This document shows, piece after piece, positions 1 to 9,610 of a stretch of 64,000 nucleotides of DNA (position 1 is the first letter of the stretch; each line of letters opens with the position of its first letter). The DNA lies in NCBI GenBank assembly GCA_003260345.1, contig MORC01000001.1, forward strand, positions 558,001 to 622,000. The letters are read 5' to 3'. Made by a program: the position numbers and the translations under genes. Under the pieces are notes generated by a model. It ran no database searches. It was not told the origin of the DNA and saw only the letters and a list, made by a program, of their open reading frames with translations. The stretch is from Candidatus Gracilibacteria bacterium GN02-873. GTDB lineage: Bacteria; Patescibacteriota; Gracilibacteria; BD1-5; UBA2023.

Positions 1-142
1 CATCCAAAACACCCTTGAGCACCTGCTTGAGGGTGATGATGTATGATGAATACACGCTCACTGAACTAATCATTACAAGCCCAAAAAAAAGCATCATAAT
101 AATAGTAATCGAAAATACTGCATCAACCTCTTTTTTTTGCAT
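1..142 (-). CDS. SEDS-family (FtsW/RodA/SpoVE-like) protein, N-terminus only
   Basis: The gene runs off the left edge; only about 47 codons are visible. It starts with a short charged segment (MQKKEVDAVFS) followed by a hydrophobic stretch and the motif GLVMISSVSVYSSY. This resembles the first membrane helix of FtsW/RodA peptidoglycan glycosyltransferases, where a Gly-Leu-hydrophobic-(Tyr/Ser)-Ser-Ala-Ser pattern is usual. The start is an ATG after an A/T-rich leader with no clear ribosome site. The family call rests on this motif alone, so other polytopic membrane proteins remain possible. Confidence 0.5.
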   Translation of the reverse strand, partial: MQKKEVDAVFSITIIMMLFFGLVMISSVSVYSSYIITLKQVLKGVLD

Positions 143-163
143 AAAAAAAATTTTAAATATGAA

Positions 164-190
164 GAAAAATGAGTCATGCGACTCATTTTG
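164..190 (-). terminator. Hairpin terminator behind the LPXTG gene
   Basis: A perfect 10-bp stem (AAAATGAGTC / GACTCATTTT, positions 166-175 and 180-189) with a 4-nt loop lies just 3' of the LPXTG gene stop. It is followed on the minus strand by a T run. Confidence 0.7.
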
Positions 191-192
191 AT

Positions 193-849
193 TTATGAAT
201 TTTTTCGACGATTCATCGCAATCATAGAGCTAGAAATGGCAATGGCAAGAATACCAAAAAGTGCAAATGTCCCCATTCCAGTTTCTGGAAGTGCACTTGT
301 TTGAATCTTGTCATCAGAAGCACCTGTATTTGTTACCAATTCATCAGCCACAACAACCCGTTCATTCACTTCTCCAGTGCCTGTTTGTAATTCTGCAGTA
401 ACCGCTCATGGATTAGATGGAGCAGCCAAATCAATTTCATCTTCAGAAAATCGTGCTGGTGTTACAAATTCTTTCGTAGCATCAATGCCAGCGCTGATAG
501 TGGCCCCACTCGTAGCAGTTACAGTATTTACAGTGATTTTGTATGTTGCTGATGTAGCCATCTCGGAAGATAATTCTACGCGCGCAACATTTGGATTAGT
601 TGTTTCATGATATCCACTCACCCCAACCATATCACGCGTAATTTGGTTCTCAAGTGTTACACGCAATGTTGTGATGTTGATGGGCTCACTAAAAGTAACA
701 TCAATTTCGCGAGGAGAAACAGGATTTACCTGAGTAACAGAAAGCGTTGTGGCGTTTATCTTTTCACTTCCTGTTTGTGCATAAACAAAGGAAAAAGAAG
801 ATAAAAGCAGTACTAATAAAAGGGTAATCTTTTTTAAAAATGAATTCAT
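193..849 (-). CDS. LPXTG-anchored surface protein with Ig-like region
   Basis: The 218-aa product has a classic signal peptide (MNSFLKK, long hydrophobic core, cleavage near YAQ). A beta-rich, Thr/Val-rich body follows, with a stretch (NPVSPREIDVTFSEPIN) typical of bacterial Ig-like/SbsA-type domains. The C-terminus is a full sorting signal: LPETG at about residues 187-191, a hydrophobic helix of about 20 residues, then the basic tail NRRKNS. This predicts export by Sec and covalent attachment or retention by a sortase. One in-frame TGA (406-408) must be Gly; read as stop it would remove the whole sorting signal. Function is unknown; adhesion or envelope structure is a guess from architecture. 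No sortase gene is visible in the window. Confidence 0.75.
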
Positions 850-947
850 AGGAAAATTTTAAAAAATAACTTGTGACATTGTATGACTTTCAATATTTTT
901 TTCAATGCATTCGCAAAAAAGGACTTTACTTTTTTTATAAAAATGTT

Positions 948-2105
948 TTAATAAAAATTTTTTGAAAAAGTTTGATACAAAAATTGTTTGATTACATCAA
1001 TTCCCTCGCCTGTTACGGACGAAACTATAAGTTTTCATTGGGATTTTAGTTGATTTTTTTGCTCATAGGTGAGTAAATCAATCTTATTATAAATAAGAAA
1101 TCTTTGCTGAGAAGCGCCAATTTTATCCAGCGTATCATTCACAATCTGGATTTTTTCCTCAATCCAAGGATCATGAGCATCCACCACATGAAAAAGAATA
1201 TCCGCTTCCAAAGAGTCTTCAAGCGTGGAACGAAAGGCAGCAATCAGGTCAGGAGGCAAATCCTGAATAAACCCAATAGTATCATTGAGCAAAATCTCGA
1301 ATCACTGATGATAGGAAAATTGATTATTTTCAGTATTTTTTTGAGAATTTTCATCAAGTCAGTCAAGGTATACTTTTCATACTGATGTTCCAAGGGTTGC
1401 AAAAAGCTTATTCTGAGCCAAAACTCATTTTTGTGTCAGGAGGTTAAAAAATGTTGATTTTCCAGCATTTGTGTATCCAACAATTCCTACAGTGGAAAGA
1501 TTTTTTCGTTTTCGATTGACACGATGAAGTGAGCGCGTTCGTTCATATGTACGAAGCTTTTCTCGGATAAATTCGGATTTTTCATTTAAGTGACGCTTCA
1601 TAATTTCGGTATTCGTCTCGCCCTGTCATTTGGCATTTTTTGAGCCACCACCCTGCCGCGACAATTCCATTCCCATACCAAAAATTCTTGGTCCCATATG
1701 CTTGATAGCTGCAAGTTCAATTTGTAATTTGGATTCTGGAGAAACAGCGTGAAGAGCAAAAATCTTGAGAATCAAATCGACACGATCCCAAGCCTGCATT
1801 TTTGATTTTTTCTTTCGTAAAATTTCATTTATATTCCAAATTTGTGCCGGCTTCATGATATTTCCAATGATCAACAATTCTGCTCACAACTCATCACCAA
1901 GAACAATAATTTCATCCAATTTTCCAGAACCAATAAAAGTACGATAATCAGGTACGATTTTTCGTTGGATTTTCCGAACAATCGTCACACCACCATAGGT
2001 AGAAACCAGTGATTCCAGTTCACTCATTCTGTGTTCCAATTCTTCGATATTTGTTTGCGGTTGAGCAATATCTACGATGATAGTTTTAATTTTTTCAAAT
2101 GACAT
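948..2105 (-). CDS. hflX: GTPase HflX
   Basis: Ribosome-associated GTPase of the TRAFAC class, 385 aa, usual family length. The N-terminal HflX domain carries the glycine-rich FIGSGKLDEI segment and the linker signature GQGETNTE. The G domain follows, with Walker A GYTNAGKST, switch II DTIGFIQDLP and the NKID guanine-specificity motif. The C-terminus ends with VSSVTGEGID. Reading through needs several TGA codons as Gly, for example in GQGE, the QKG after the P-loop and the last segment. The start chosen is the ATG of MSFEK at 2103-2105; an upstream in-frame TTG would add 16 unconvincing residues. HflX splits or rescues stalled ribosomes in other bacteria. Confidence 0.95.
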
Positions 2106-2136
2106 ATGGTCGATTATTTTAGAATTTATAAAAAAG

Positions 2137-2159
2137 AAAAGTTTCTGTGCCAAACTTTT
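2137..2159 (-). terminator. Terminator of the trpS-2220 operon
   Basis: An 8-bp stem (AAAAGTTT / AAACTTTT, 7-nt loop) is followed on the minus strand by TTTTTT. It lies about 60 nt past the stop of the 2220 gene and just before hflX. Confidence 0.6.
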
Positions 2160-2219
2160 CCCTTATTTAAAAGTATTTATTTTAAAATATGCTTTTTCAT
2201 ACTTTTCATACTAAATGAT

Positions 2220-2621
2220 TTATTGATATTTTTTTCGAATTTTTTCAACTTGCGAATAGAGAACCTCGATCTGCGATTGTGCATTCATTACTCTCTTGGT
2301 ATCATTGATAGCTTGCTGCAAATCCTCATCCAAAATATATCCGCCCAGTTTGTCAATTTGCTCTTGTGCAATATATTCTTTGGCAAGTTCGTAAATTTTG
2401 AGAAAAAATTTCTTTGAAATAGCTCGCTTTGTTTCGTGGATTTTTTCAAAATATGTATATCCCAAGAGAAAAGACTCCCGAGTAAATACAAATATCTCAT
2501 TAGCAGTTTTAAGCTCCACTTGAATCATTAAGAATGTTTCATTGACAGTCCATTCTCAATGAGCCTGAGATAATGCATTAAAATACTTATCTTCAGTACT
2601 TTCTTTAAACCATCAAAACAT
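2220..2621 (-). CDS. Conserved-looking protein of unknown function, 133 aa
   Basis: Not recognised. The soluble, mostly helical protein starts MFGWFKESTED, where the G is a TGA codon, as is a second one near residue 22. The middle is hydrophobic and aromatic, with the segment FLLGYTYFEKIHETKRAI. The C-terminal third is charged and probably coiled coil, ending EKIRKKYQ. No signal peptide or membrane helix is visible. It starts 3 nt after the trpS stop on the same strand, so the two are surely co-transcribed. The ATG at 2619-2621 is preferred because it sits at the operon junction; a standard-code reading would start 31 codons later. Confidence 0.7.
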
Positions 2622-2624
2622 ATT

Positions 2625-3605
2625 TTAACGAATGCCAGTTAATTGATAAATTTTTTCCATCAAACCATCGAGTTGTTGATTCATCATTTTTGCTCCTGCG
2701 TTCAGTTTTTCTTCAACCAATTCGGGGTTTTGGAGAAGTTTTTCGCGAGCCTCTCGATATGGCCGAAAATATTCTAACAAAATTTCAAGAAGCTCTTTTT
2801 TGGCGTGCCCATAACCAAATCCAATATTCTCAGATAAATATTTGGCGCGAATTTCCTCCAATTTTTCAGGTTGTGCAAAAACTTTGAGAAGTGCAAAAAC
2901 ATTACATGTTTCAGGATCCTTTTTTTCATCTACACCACGAGAATCCGTTACAATAGACATAACTCGCTTTTTTAGGGTTTTTTCATCATCAAAAATTCCA
3001 ATGAAATTATCATAGCTTTTGCTCATTTTACGACCATCAATCCCAGGAAGCGTCGCTACTTCTTGCGAGACAATAGCTTCTGGTTCGATAAAAATATCTG
3101 TCTGATAGGTTTTGTTGAAAGCACGAGCCATATCTCGAGTCATCTCCAAATGCTGGATTTGATCTTTCCCCACAGGCACCGCATCAATTCCGTAACCCAA
3201 AATATCAGCCGCCATCAAAATTGGATAATTAAAAGTCCCCATATTGATATCAGCATTTTTTGCTTCAGCATCCTTAAAGCTATGCGCGCGTAACATTAAT
3301 GAATACGGAGTTACATTCGCCAAAATCCACATCAGTTTTGTGATATTTTTGATATCCGACTGTCGAAAAATAATCGTCTCAGTATCAAGTCCAAAAATCG
3401 AAAAATACTCAATCGCCAATTCAAGCGACTGATTTCGCATCATTTGGCCATCTTTGACGCTTGTTAGAGCGTGTAAATCCGCAATAAAAAGCGCCGAATC
3501 ATGATTTTTCGCAATTTCTTTAAATGGAAGCACCGCCCCCATAAGATTTCCTAAGTGCATACTCGCACCAGTTGGTTTCACGCCAGTAATAATTTTTTTC
3601 TTCAT
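2625..3605 (-). CDS. trpS: Tryptophanyl-tRNA synthetase
   Basis: Class I aminoacyl-tRNA synthetase that charges tRNA-Trp; 326 aa, the usual bacterial TrpRS length. The HIGH-type motif is HLGN at 17-20 and the KMSKS loop is exact (193-197, within GRKMSKSYDN). The TrpRS-specific segments GYGIDAVPVGKDQ and LHALTSV are also present. There is no in-frame TGA. The gene leads a two-gene minus-strand unit with the unknown gene at 2220. Confidence 0.97.
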   Translation of the reverse strand: MKKKIITGVKPTGASMHLGNLMGAVLPFKEIAKNHDSALFIADLHALTSVKDGQMMRNQSLELAIEYFSIFGLDTETIIFRQSDIKNITKLMWILANVTPYSLMLRAHSFKDAEAKNADINMGTFNYPILMAADILGYGIDAVPVGKDQIQHLEMTRDMARAFNKTYQTDIFIEPEAIVSQEVATLPGIDGRKMSKSYDNFIGIFDDEKTLKKRVMSIVTDSRGVDEKKDPETCNVFALLKVFAQPEKLEEIRAKYLSENIGFGYGHAKKELLEILLEYFRPYREAREKLLQNPELVEEKLNAGAKMMNQQLDGLMEKIYQLTGIR

Positions 3606-3673
3606 ATAAAATTTTATTTGTCAAATTATATAAAAAAATTAATTTTTTTCAAGCAAAGCTATGGTTTTTATAA

Positions 3674-4519
3674 TTATCACAAAAATTCCTGGATAGCATC
3701 GCTCAATATTTTTCCAAAAAATTGAATTTTCTGTGCGTCAAAATTCAAGTGTGCACAATTTATCAGATTTTTCTGAGAATCAACAACGAGTGAACCTTTA
3801 GTAATCTCTAAAAATGATGACGGAATCCTACGAATAATCTCCGTACAAGGCAAATGTTCAAAGAGCCGATAGGCCGTATTTTCTTCAAGAACACGATTAT
3901 TTTGAGCGAATTTTTCTCGTAAAATCGTATCAAAATGCTGATTAGTTAAATATTCTCAATTTTCATTTTCAGTCAAAATCGTGCAATGCCTGGGGCGTCC
4001 AGAATATACACAATTCAAGTGATTTTCAAACCATTTTTCAGAAATTTCAGGATTGAGGCACGAATCTTCAATACTATCAAAATTATTCATGCTATGCAAA
4101 TGAAACACGAAATCCGTCATCTGTAAAATCTGAAAAATTTCTTCTTGTGCTTGGCTGTATATTTTTTCCCAAAAATCACGATTCAAAATTTCTGGAATCG
4201 CCTTTTGGAGATTTCGGTTCAGATCACAAAAAGCGCGCGGAATTTCAACGCACAAAATTCCAAACGAAAAATTTTGATTATTTCATAGATTGTGAGCAAT
4301 TTCATTTACCACTCACCGAACACCAGCATCCGCTTCGTGTAGCAAAAAATCCTGCAAGACTGCGTCAGAAATATGATTCAAGGAAATATTCGCCGTCTTA
4401 CGAACATGATGCATAAAATTCAAATCTTCGCTTACGTGGGGCAAAAATATGAGAAAATCTAATCGAGATGCATTCAGATTTCCAAATCGAGAAAAAGTCA
4501 CATACTTCATAGTCATCAT
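3674..4519 (-). CDS. N-formylglutamate amidohydrolase-like protein
   Basis: 281 aa, rejoined over at least four TGA-Gly codons. The N-terminal part has FLIFLPHVSED, corresponding to the PHSG-type metal-site loop of the N-formylglutamate amidohydrolase family. HEADAGVR follows, in the place of the family's conserved acidic position. VEIPRAFCDLNRN matches the family's sR.fvDlNR signature. The C-terminal 150 residues are less conserved. Members hydrolyse N-formylglutamate or related amides, and distant ones act on other carboxylate substrates. There is no his or hut context here, so the real substrate is unknown. Start could be 4519 or the internal ATG at 4510. Confidence 0.6.
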
Positions 4520-4559
4520 TACTTGAGTAAATCATATTAATTTTTCATATTTTGACAAA

Positions 4560-4592
4560 TAAAAATTCCCACCAAAAAGATGGAAATTTTTT
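4560..4592 (-). terminator. Terminator after the Lys-rich gene
   Basis: Imperfect stem with G-U pairs, AAAAATTCCCACC opposite GATGGAAATTTTT, directly after the TAA of the Lys-rich gene and followed by a T run on the minus strand. Confidence 0.5.
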
Positions 4593-5106
4593 ATTGTGCA
4601 GTGTTTGTTTTTGGTGTTGTCGAACGAGCACGAGGAGTGCGAGTTGTCGGTGTTTTGCGAGATACGGTAGTTTTTGTAGTTTTCACAGGCGCTTTAGTGG
4701 CAGCTGGAGTTTTTTTGACTGGAGTCTTTTTCGCTACGGTAGTTTCTGCGGTTTTTTCAGTCGATGTAACCGTCTTTGATGAAGTACGACGAGTCCGTAC
4801 AGGCGTAATGATGGTTGTATCCTCCAAAATTTTAATCGTATCTACCAATTTTTTTTGTGATTTTTTGGAATTTTTTGCCTGTTTTTTTGCTTCCTTTTCC
4901 TTCAGTTTTTGTTCTTTTTTCAAGGCTTTTTCTTGCTTCTTTTGTTCTTTTTTAAGCATTTTTGCTTGTTCTTTTTCAAGCTTTTTTTGTACTTTTAAAG
5001 CCTTTTTTTGCGCCTTTTTTTCAAGTTTTTCCTGTTTTTTAAGCTTTTTTGTTTCTTCTTGAAGCAATTGTTCAGGAGTTAGTTTTTGAAGTTTCTTCTT
5101 TGACAT
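4591..5106 (-). CDS. Lysine-rich, histone H1-like low-complexity protein
   Basis: 171 aa. The N-terminal two thirds are an extremely Lys-rich helical, probably coiled-coil region (repeats of KKQEKLEKKA type). The C-terminal third is a Thr/Lys/Ala/Pro tail of KKTPVKKTP and RKTPTTRTPRARS type, much like bacterial H1-like DNA-binding tails. There is no signal peptide. The start is the ATG of MSKKKLQKL at 5104-5106; the longer upstream reading has unrelated composition. It lies directly downstream of topA on the same strand, suggesting but not proving a nucleoid role. An RNA- or ribosome-binding function is equally possible. Confidence 0.65.
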   Translation of the reverse strand: MSKKKLQKLTPEQLLQEETKKLKKQEKLEKKAQKKALKVQKKLEKEQAKMLKKEQKKQEKALKKEQKLKEKEAKKQAKNSKKSQKKLVDTIKILEDTTIITPVRTRRTSSKTVTSTEKTAETTVAKKTPVKKTPAATKAPVKTTKTTVSRKTPTTRTPRARSTTPKTNTAQ

Positions 5107-5239
5107 AAATCTAATAAAAGAAAATAATACTTCTATTGTATACAAATTACATAATAAGTCAAATATATACCCCACAAAGTATTTGACTTTTTTGTTTTTA
5201 TATTTTTTATATAATTCAAAGTGATGGATGAATAAAAAA

Positions 5240-5266
5240 ATAAAATCCTCACAATTGAGAATTTTA
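5240..5266 (-). terminator. Terminator of topA
   Basis: Stem with core CTCA/TGAG inside AAAATCCTCACAATTGAG..ATTTT, overlapping the topA stop and followed by T/A-rich sequence on the minus strand. Confidence 0.5.
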
Positions 5267-7771
5267 TTTTTTGGATGATTTTTTTGGTTTTCCAAAGGCA
5301 TTCTTATCTTGTTCAAGAATTATAGATTTAACGTCATCGAGTGTAAGTTTTTTGATGATTTCCAAATCGGTAATTTTTTCACCATCACGACGAAGATAGA
5401 AATTTTTCTTGCCAAATTTAATGAACGGACCATAGCGACCATTTTCCACAGAAATTTTTTGCTCCTCCCATTGATGAATATAACGATTGGCTTCTTTTTC
5501 AATTTTTGCGGCAATTAATTTTTCAGCATCTTCTGAAGAAATGGTCTCAGGATCAAAATTTTTTGGAATTGAAATATAAAGATTTTTCCATTTGAAATAT
5601 GGACCAAATCGTCATTTTCCCTTTGTGTAAGGCTCGCCATTATATTCGCCGACCGGCGCATCAGCACGACGTTTTTCTTGGATGAGCTCAATCGCTCGGT
5701 CCAATTCTATCGTGTGAGCATCTTCGCCGCGAGGAATAGAAACATACTTTTCATCAAATTTGATGTACGGACCAAATCGCCCCTGACTTACTACAACTTC
5801 TTTTTCTTCATAATTTCCAAGATTTTTTGGAAATGAAAAAAGTCCAAGAGACTCTTCCAAGGAAATATCATCAATCGACATCCCTGGAAGCAAGTTTGCG
5901 TAGCGCGGTTTTTCGCCTTCAGAAAGCTCTGACGGAGTACCAATTTGAATCACTGGTCCGAATCGGCTCATTCGCACCAGAACCGTTCGCCCAGTCGCAG
6001 GGTCAGTTCCTAAAACTCGTTCACCTGAAAATTTCCCTTCTGTTCACATTGCCTCATTGACAGCTTCATGAAACGGATTATAAAAATCACTGAGCATTTT
6101 TTGCCAACCCAATTTTCCATGCGCAATTTCATCAAATTGCCCTTCTACTTCGGCCGTGAAAGAATATTGCATCATTTGTGAAAATTCTTTTTCCAAATAA
6201 TCTGTGACCACAAATGCGATATCAAGTGGCACAAGTTTTTTTGATTCAAGTACAACATATCCACGATCTTGAATCGTCTGAATCGTCGGTGCATATGTAG
6301 AAGGGCGACCAATCCCCTCACTTTCGAGTTTTTTTACGAGCGAAGCCTCAGTATAGCGAGCTGGTGGCAACGAAAATTTTTGTTGACCAAAAAAATTTTC
6401 ACTTTGCAATGTTGATTGCTCAGCAATTTCTGGTAATTTTTTTGTTTCATTTTCTTCATTTTCATCATCTGTGGCTTCAATGTATAATTTCATGAATCCA
6501 GGAAATTTAATCACTTCCCCTTTTGCAATCCAATTTTCATCAAAATTTTCTGGAGAAAAATAATATGTCGTCGTTTCAATATCAGCCTCCTTCATTTGAC
6601 TTGCAACCGTTCGTTCCCAAATCAATTTATACAAACGCAATTCCATCCCATCAAGCCCAATAGAATCAGGGGTTTTCTCGATGTATGTCGGACGAATCGC
6701 CTCATGCGCCTCCTGAGCAGACGCTTGTTTTGTTTTGAAACGGCGACCATTCGGCATAGAATATTCCGCGCCAAATTCTTTTTCAATAAATGTTCGTGCT
6801 GTGCTAATTGCCAAATCAGACAAATTCACAGAATCAGTACGCATATAAGTAATGTATCCATTCTGATACAATCGCTGAGCAATATCCATCGTCGTTTTTA
6901 CGCCATATCCAAGCTTTCTGGAAGCCTCCTGCTGAAGTGTAGAAGTCGTAAAAGGTGCACCAGGAAGGCGTTTTGAAGACTTTTTTTCTGTTTTTTGAAG
7001 CTGAAAATTTTCAGAATGATTTAAAGAAAATTGCAAGTTTCCCTTTTTATCTTTCGTTGTTGCAATTTCGGCAAAAATTCCATGTTTTTGACAAAAATTC
7101 TGAATATTTTCAAAATTTTTAAAAGCAATTTTTTTACCATCGATTTTTGTTAGTTCAATCGAAAAAGGAATTTTGTGAGCCAGATTTGCTGAAATTTTCC
7201 AAGATTCTTCTGGTACAAAAGCACGAATTTCTCGTTCGCGCTCCACCAAAAGTTTTACAGCAACCGACTGAACGCGACCAGCAGAAAGGCCTGGTTGTAC
7301 TTTTTTCCACAACACAGGTGAAACCTCATAACCCACGATTCGATCAAGAATTCGACGAGATTGCTGAGCATTAACGAGATCAATAAAAATTTTCCTTGGA
7401 TGTTCAATGGCCTTTTCAATCGCTGTTTTTGTGATTTCATGAAAAACAATTCTATCTACCGCTTGATCATCAAGTCCAAGTGCCTGACATAAATGCCATC
7501 CAATCGCCTCTCCTTCGCGATCTTCATCCGTCGCAATCCACACTTTTTCTGCTGCCTTTGCAAGCTTTTTAAGTTCTGCAACTCTCTTTTTTTTATCGGG
7601 AGAGATTTCATATTCTGGCAAAAATCCGGCCGCAATGTCCACACCCATATTTTTTTTCGGAAGGTCGCGAATGTGCCCAAAAGAAGCCTCGACACGATAA
7701 TCCTTTCCTAAAAATTTTTCGATAGTTTTCCCTTTTGCAGGCGACTCGACGATAACCAAATTTTTTGCCAT
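5264..7771 (-). CDS. topA: DNA topoisomerase I
   Basis: Type IA topoisomerase that relaxes negative supercoils; 835 aa. The TOPRIM domain begins at once (MAKNLVIVESPAKGKTIEKF) with the acidic DEDREGEAIGWHL motif. The active-site Tyr region is GYITYMRTDS, followed by the GRPSTYAPT segment. The C-terminal half carries several repeats of the type GRFGPYIK(F/W), the topoisomerase C-terminal repeat, without zinc-finger cysteines. Two junctions (near 6044 and 5612) need TGA as Gly, and at the second one the repeat motif KGRFGPYFK is restored. Start is the ATG at 7769-7771. An open frame continues upstream to an ATG at 7924, but the family always starts at MAKNLVIVESP. Confidence 0.97.
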
Positions 7772-8105
7772 ATCAAAAATTATTACGCCAACTACAGTAG
7801 CGAATAAATAAAAAAAGTCAAAGTAATTTTCAAAAAACTTCTCATGGTAATTCAAAAAACTTCTGACGCAAACAAATATTTCTCGTTTTTTTAGACGAAA
7901 AAACACTCAATCGTTAGAAATCATGAAAAATATATTCTCATCAAATTTGCCTCAAAAAATAAAGCAATGATTTATAATTTTAAAATATATTAACAACCAC
8001 GAAAATACATTTTAAAACAAAATATGGACAACAAAAGTTATCCCTTATTGAGATTAAAGCTAAATCTCGAGCATTGTATTGAAAAAATATAAAAAAGCAA
8101 GTTTT
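7772..8105. other. 334-bp intergenic region upstream of topA
   Basis: Very AT-rich. No RNA gene, repeat or convincing ORF is seen. It must hold the topA promoter and the 3' end of the CsoR-like transcript. The only open frame is an in-frame 5' extension of topA, which has no family support. Confidence 0.5.
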
Positions 8106-8375
8106 TTATCGAATTCCCTTCAAAATACCCCGCAGTTCTTCCATATCTTTCTCTTGAATATCAACGGTACGTTTATCGATAATTTTTTCCAATGCGCAGA
8201 AAAATTCCTCATACATTGTATGTGTGACAGCACTACGAATAGCAGAAAGTTGTTGTGAAATCGTCTGAATCGGAGATTCATCCTCCACCATCTGTACCAC
8301 TCCACGAATTTGCCCTTCGATACGACGGAGACGATTCACAACGCGTTTCTTTTGTTCTAGGTCTTTAATTTTCAT
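8106..8375 (-). CDS. CsoR/FrmR-family transcriptional repressor lacking the metal ligands
   Basis: 89-aa all-helical DUF156 repressor. The family signature NRLRRIEGQIRGV and the second-helix pattern ISQQLSAIRSAV are clear. In copper-sensing CsoR three ligands (Cys, His, Cys) define the sensor. Aligned here, the first Cys position is Ile36, and the His and second Cys positions are Ala and Ile. The only Cys is a lone one near residue 60. It therefore cannot bind Cu(I) as CsoR does, and does not match FrmR, RcnR or CstR in an obvious way. Its ligand and targets are unknown. A perfect dyad just upstream (8392-8411) may be its own operator. Confidence 0.85.
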   Translation of the reverse strand: MKIKDLEQKKRVVNRLRRIEGQIRGVVQMVEDESPIQTISQQLSAIRSAVTHTMYEEFFCALEKIIDKRTVDIQEKDMEELRGILKGIR

Positions 8376-8391
8376 AATTTTATAGAAAGCT

Positions 8392-8411
8392 ATATACTAT
8401 CAAAAGTATAT
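8392..8411. promoter_or_regulatory. Perfect dyad ATATACT-N6-AGTATAT, possible operator
   Basis: Two 7-bp inverted half-sites separated by 6 nt, 17 nt upstream of the CsoR-like start codon and about 80 nt before the divergent gene at 8494. The A/T-only halves also resemble -10 elements, so it could be promoter sequence on either strand. Autoregulation by the adjacent repressor is inferred from position only. Confidence 0.4.
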
Positions 8412-8493
8412 TGATTTGTTTCAAAAAAGCAAATTTTTCTGAAAAAAAAATTGAGATTTGAATTTTTTTAATTTTTCACTACAATGCAAATAT

Positions 8494-9585
8494 ATGTGAA
8501 ATATTTTTAGAAAAATTCTCGCTTTGGTGATTGGAATCATATTTTTGAGTGGTACATTTTTTTATTATGAAAAATATGATTTTGTGCATTTTTTGGAAAA
8601 TAACAACCAAAAGCGACAAATCACGCAAAGCTTACCATCCAAAGAAATTATAAAAATGATCAGCATTGGACATACAAATTCTTATGCGGATTTTTTGTGG
8701 CTTTCAATGATTCAGTATATTGGCGACAATCTCTCAAAATCGAATTATACAAATTTTTCACTCAAACTTATTGATAACCTCACTGATATTTCACCAAAAT
8801 TTATCACGGCATACGAGTGGGCTTTATTACTCATGCCTATACCCCAAAACAATAACCTAATATACACAGAAGAACAAAAAGAAAATCTCATATTTCCATT
8901 AGAAATCGCAAAAAAAGGTATTCAAAATAATTGTGATCTGCAAAAAGTTCAATACATATCCCAGTATCCTATCAGCAATTTTGAAAAACTACTTCAAGAC
9001 GAACAATACCAAAACCCATGCACATCATGAATGCTTGCTTATTATATTGCATTTTATGGATGACAACTAATGTGACACAATAATGTTGCAGAAGAGTTTT
9101 ACAAAATCGCCTCCATGCATGATGACGTGCCGGAAGTCAGTAAAATTCTCGCAATCATTGCAAGTCAGCCAAAAGATAATCCAAGAACTATTGCGCAAAA
9201 TTTTTGATTTATGGCACTCAGTGGCTACGATACAGAGCCCTACAAGTGCCTGGAACTTTCAAGTAAGGTTTTAGAAATTCTACAACATTCATCCATTACA
9301 AATCAAAATATTCTAGAAATCGAAGAATCTGAAAAAAACCTCATTAATCCAGAATGATCTGAATCAATATGAAAACAAACTTGTCATAGTATGCTTGAAA
9401 GGGCTATTAAATATACGTATTTATCGTTTTTTCAAGAAAAATCTGAACAATTTCCAGAAATTACCAATATTGATGAGTTATTATCAAAAATTGGATTGCA
9501 CCACATTCCAGTAACTCAATGACAAGAAAATATGTCGCTTCGAAAAGTAAATAACTATTGGGAATATTATGAAAAAGAGGAATAA
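8494..9585 (+). CDS. Membrane-anchored protein of unknown function
   Basis: 363 aa, joined over about seven TGA-Gly codons, the second codon being one (MG). A single hydrophobic N-terminal helix (ALVIGIIFLSGTFFYY) is followed by an extracytoplasmic or cytoplasmic helical domain. The segment SYADFLWLSMIQYIGDN and the later PKFITAYEWALLLMP look like degenerate TPR-type helices. Such proteins recur in CPR genomes without known function. It is not in an operon: it is divergent from the CsoR-like gene and ends in a shared terminator. Confidence 0.75.
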
Positions 9586-9610
9586 AAAAACTCCAAATTG
9601 GAGTTTTTTT
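9584..9610. terminator. Bidirectional terminator
   Basis: A perfect ACTCC/GGAGT hairpin flanked by seven A and seven T sits exactly between the convergent stops at 9585 and 9609. Confidence 0.85.

Noticed and set aside
4580..5062. 160-aa Phe/Cys/Ser-rich plus-strand frame
   Set aside because: Exact antisense of the Lys-rich gene; poly-Phe/Ser arises from the complement of Lys codons.
7772..7924. In-frame 5' extension of topA to an ATG at 7922-7924 (about 51 residues)
   Set aside because: TopA proteins begin at MAKNLVIVESPAKGK; the extra residues match nothing, and open frames are commoner by chance when TGA is a sense codon.
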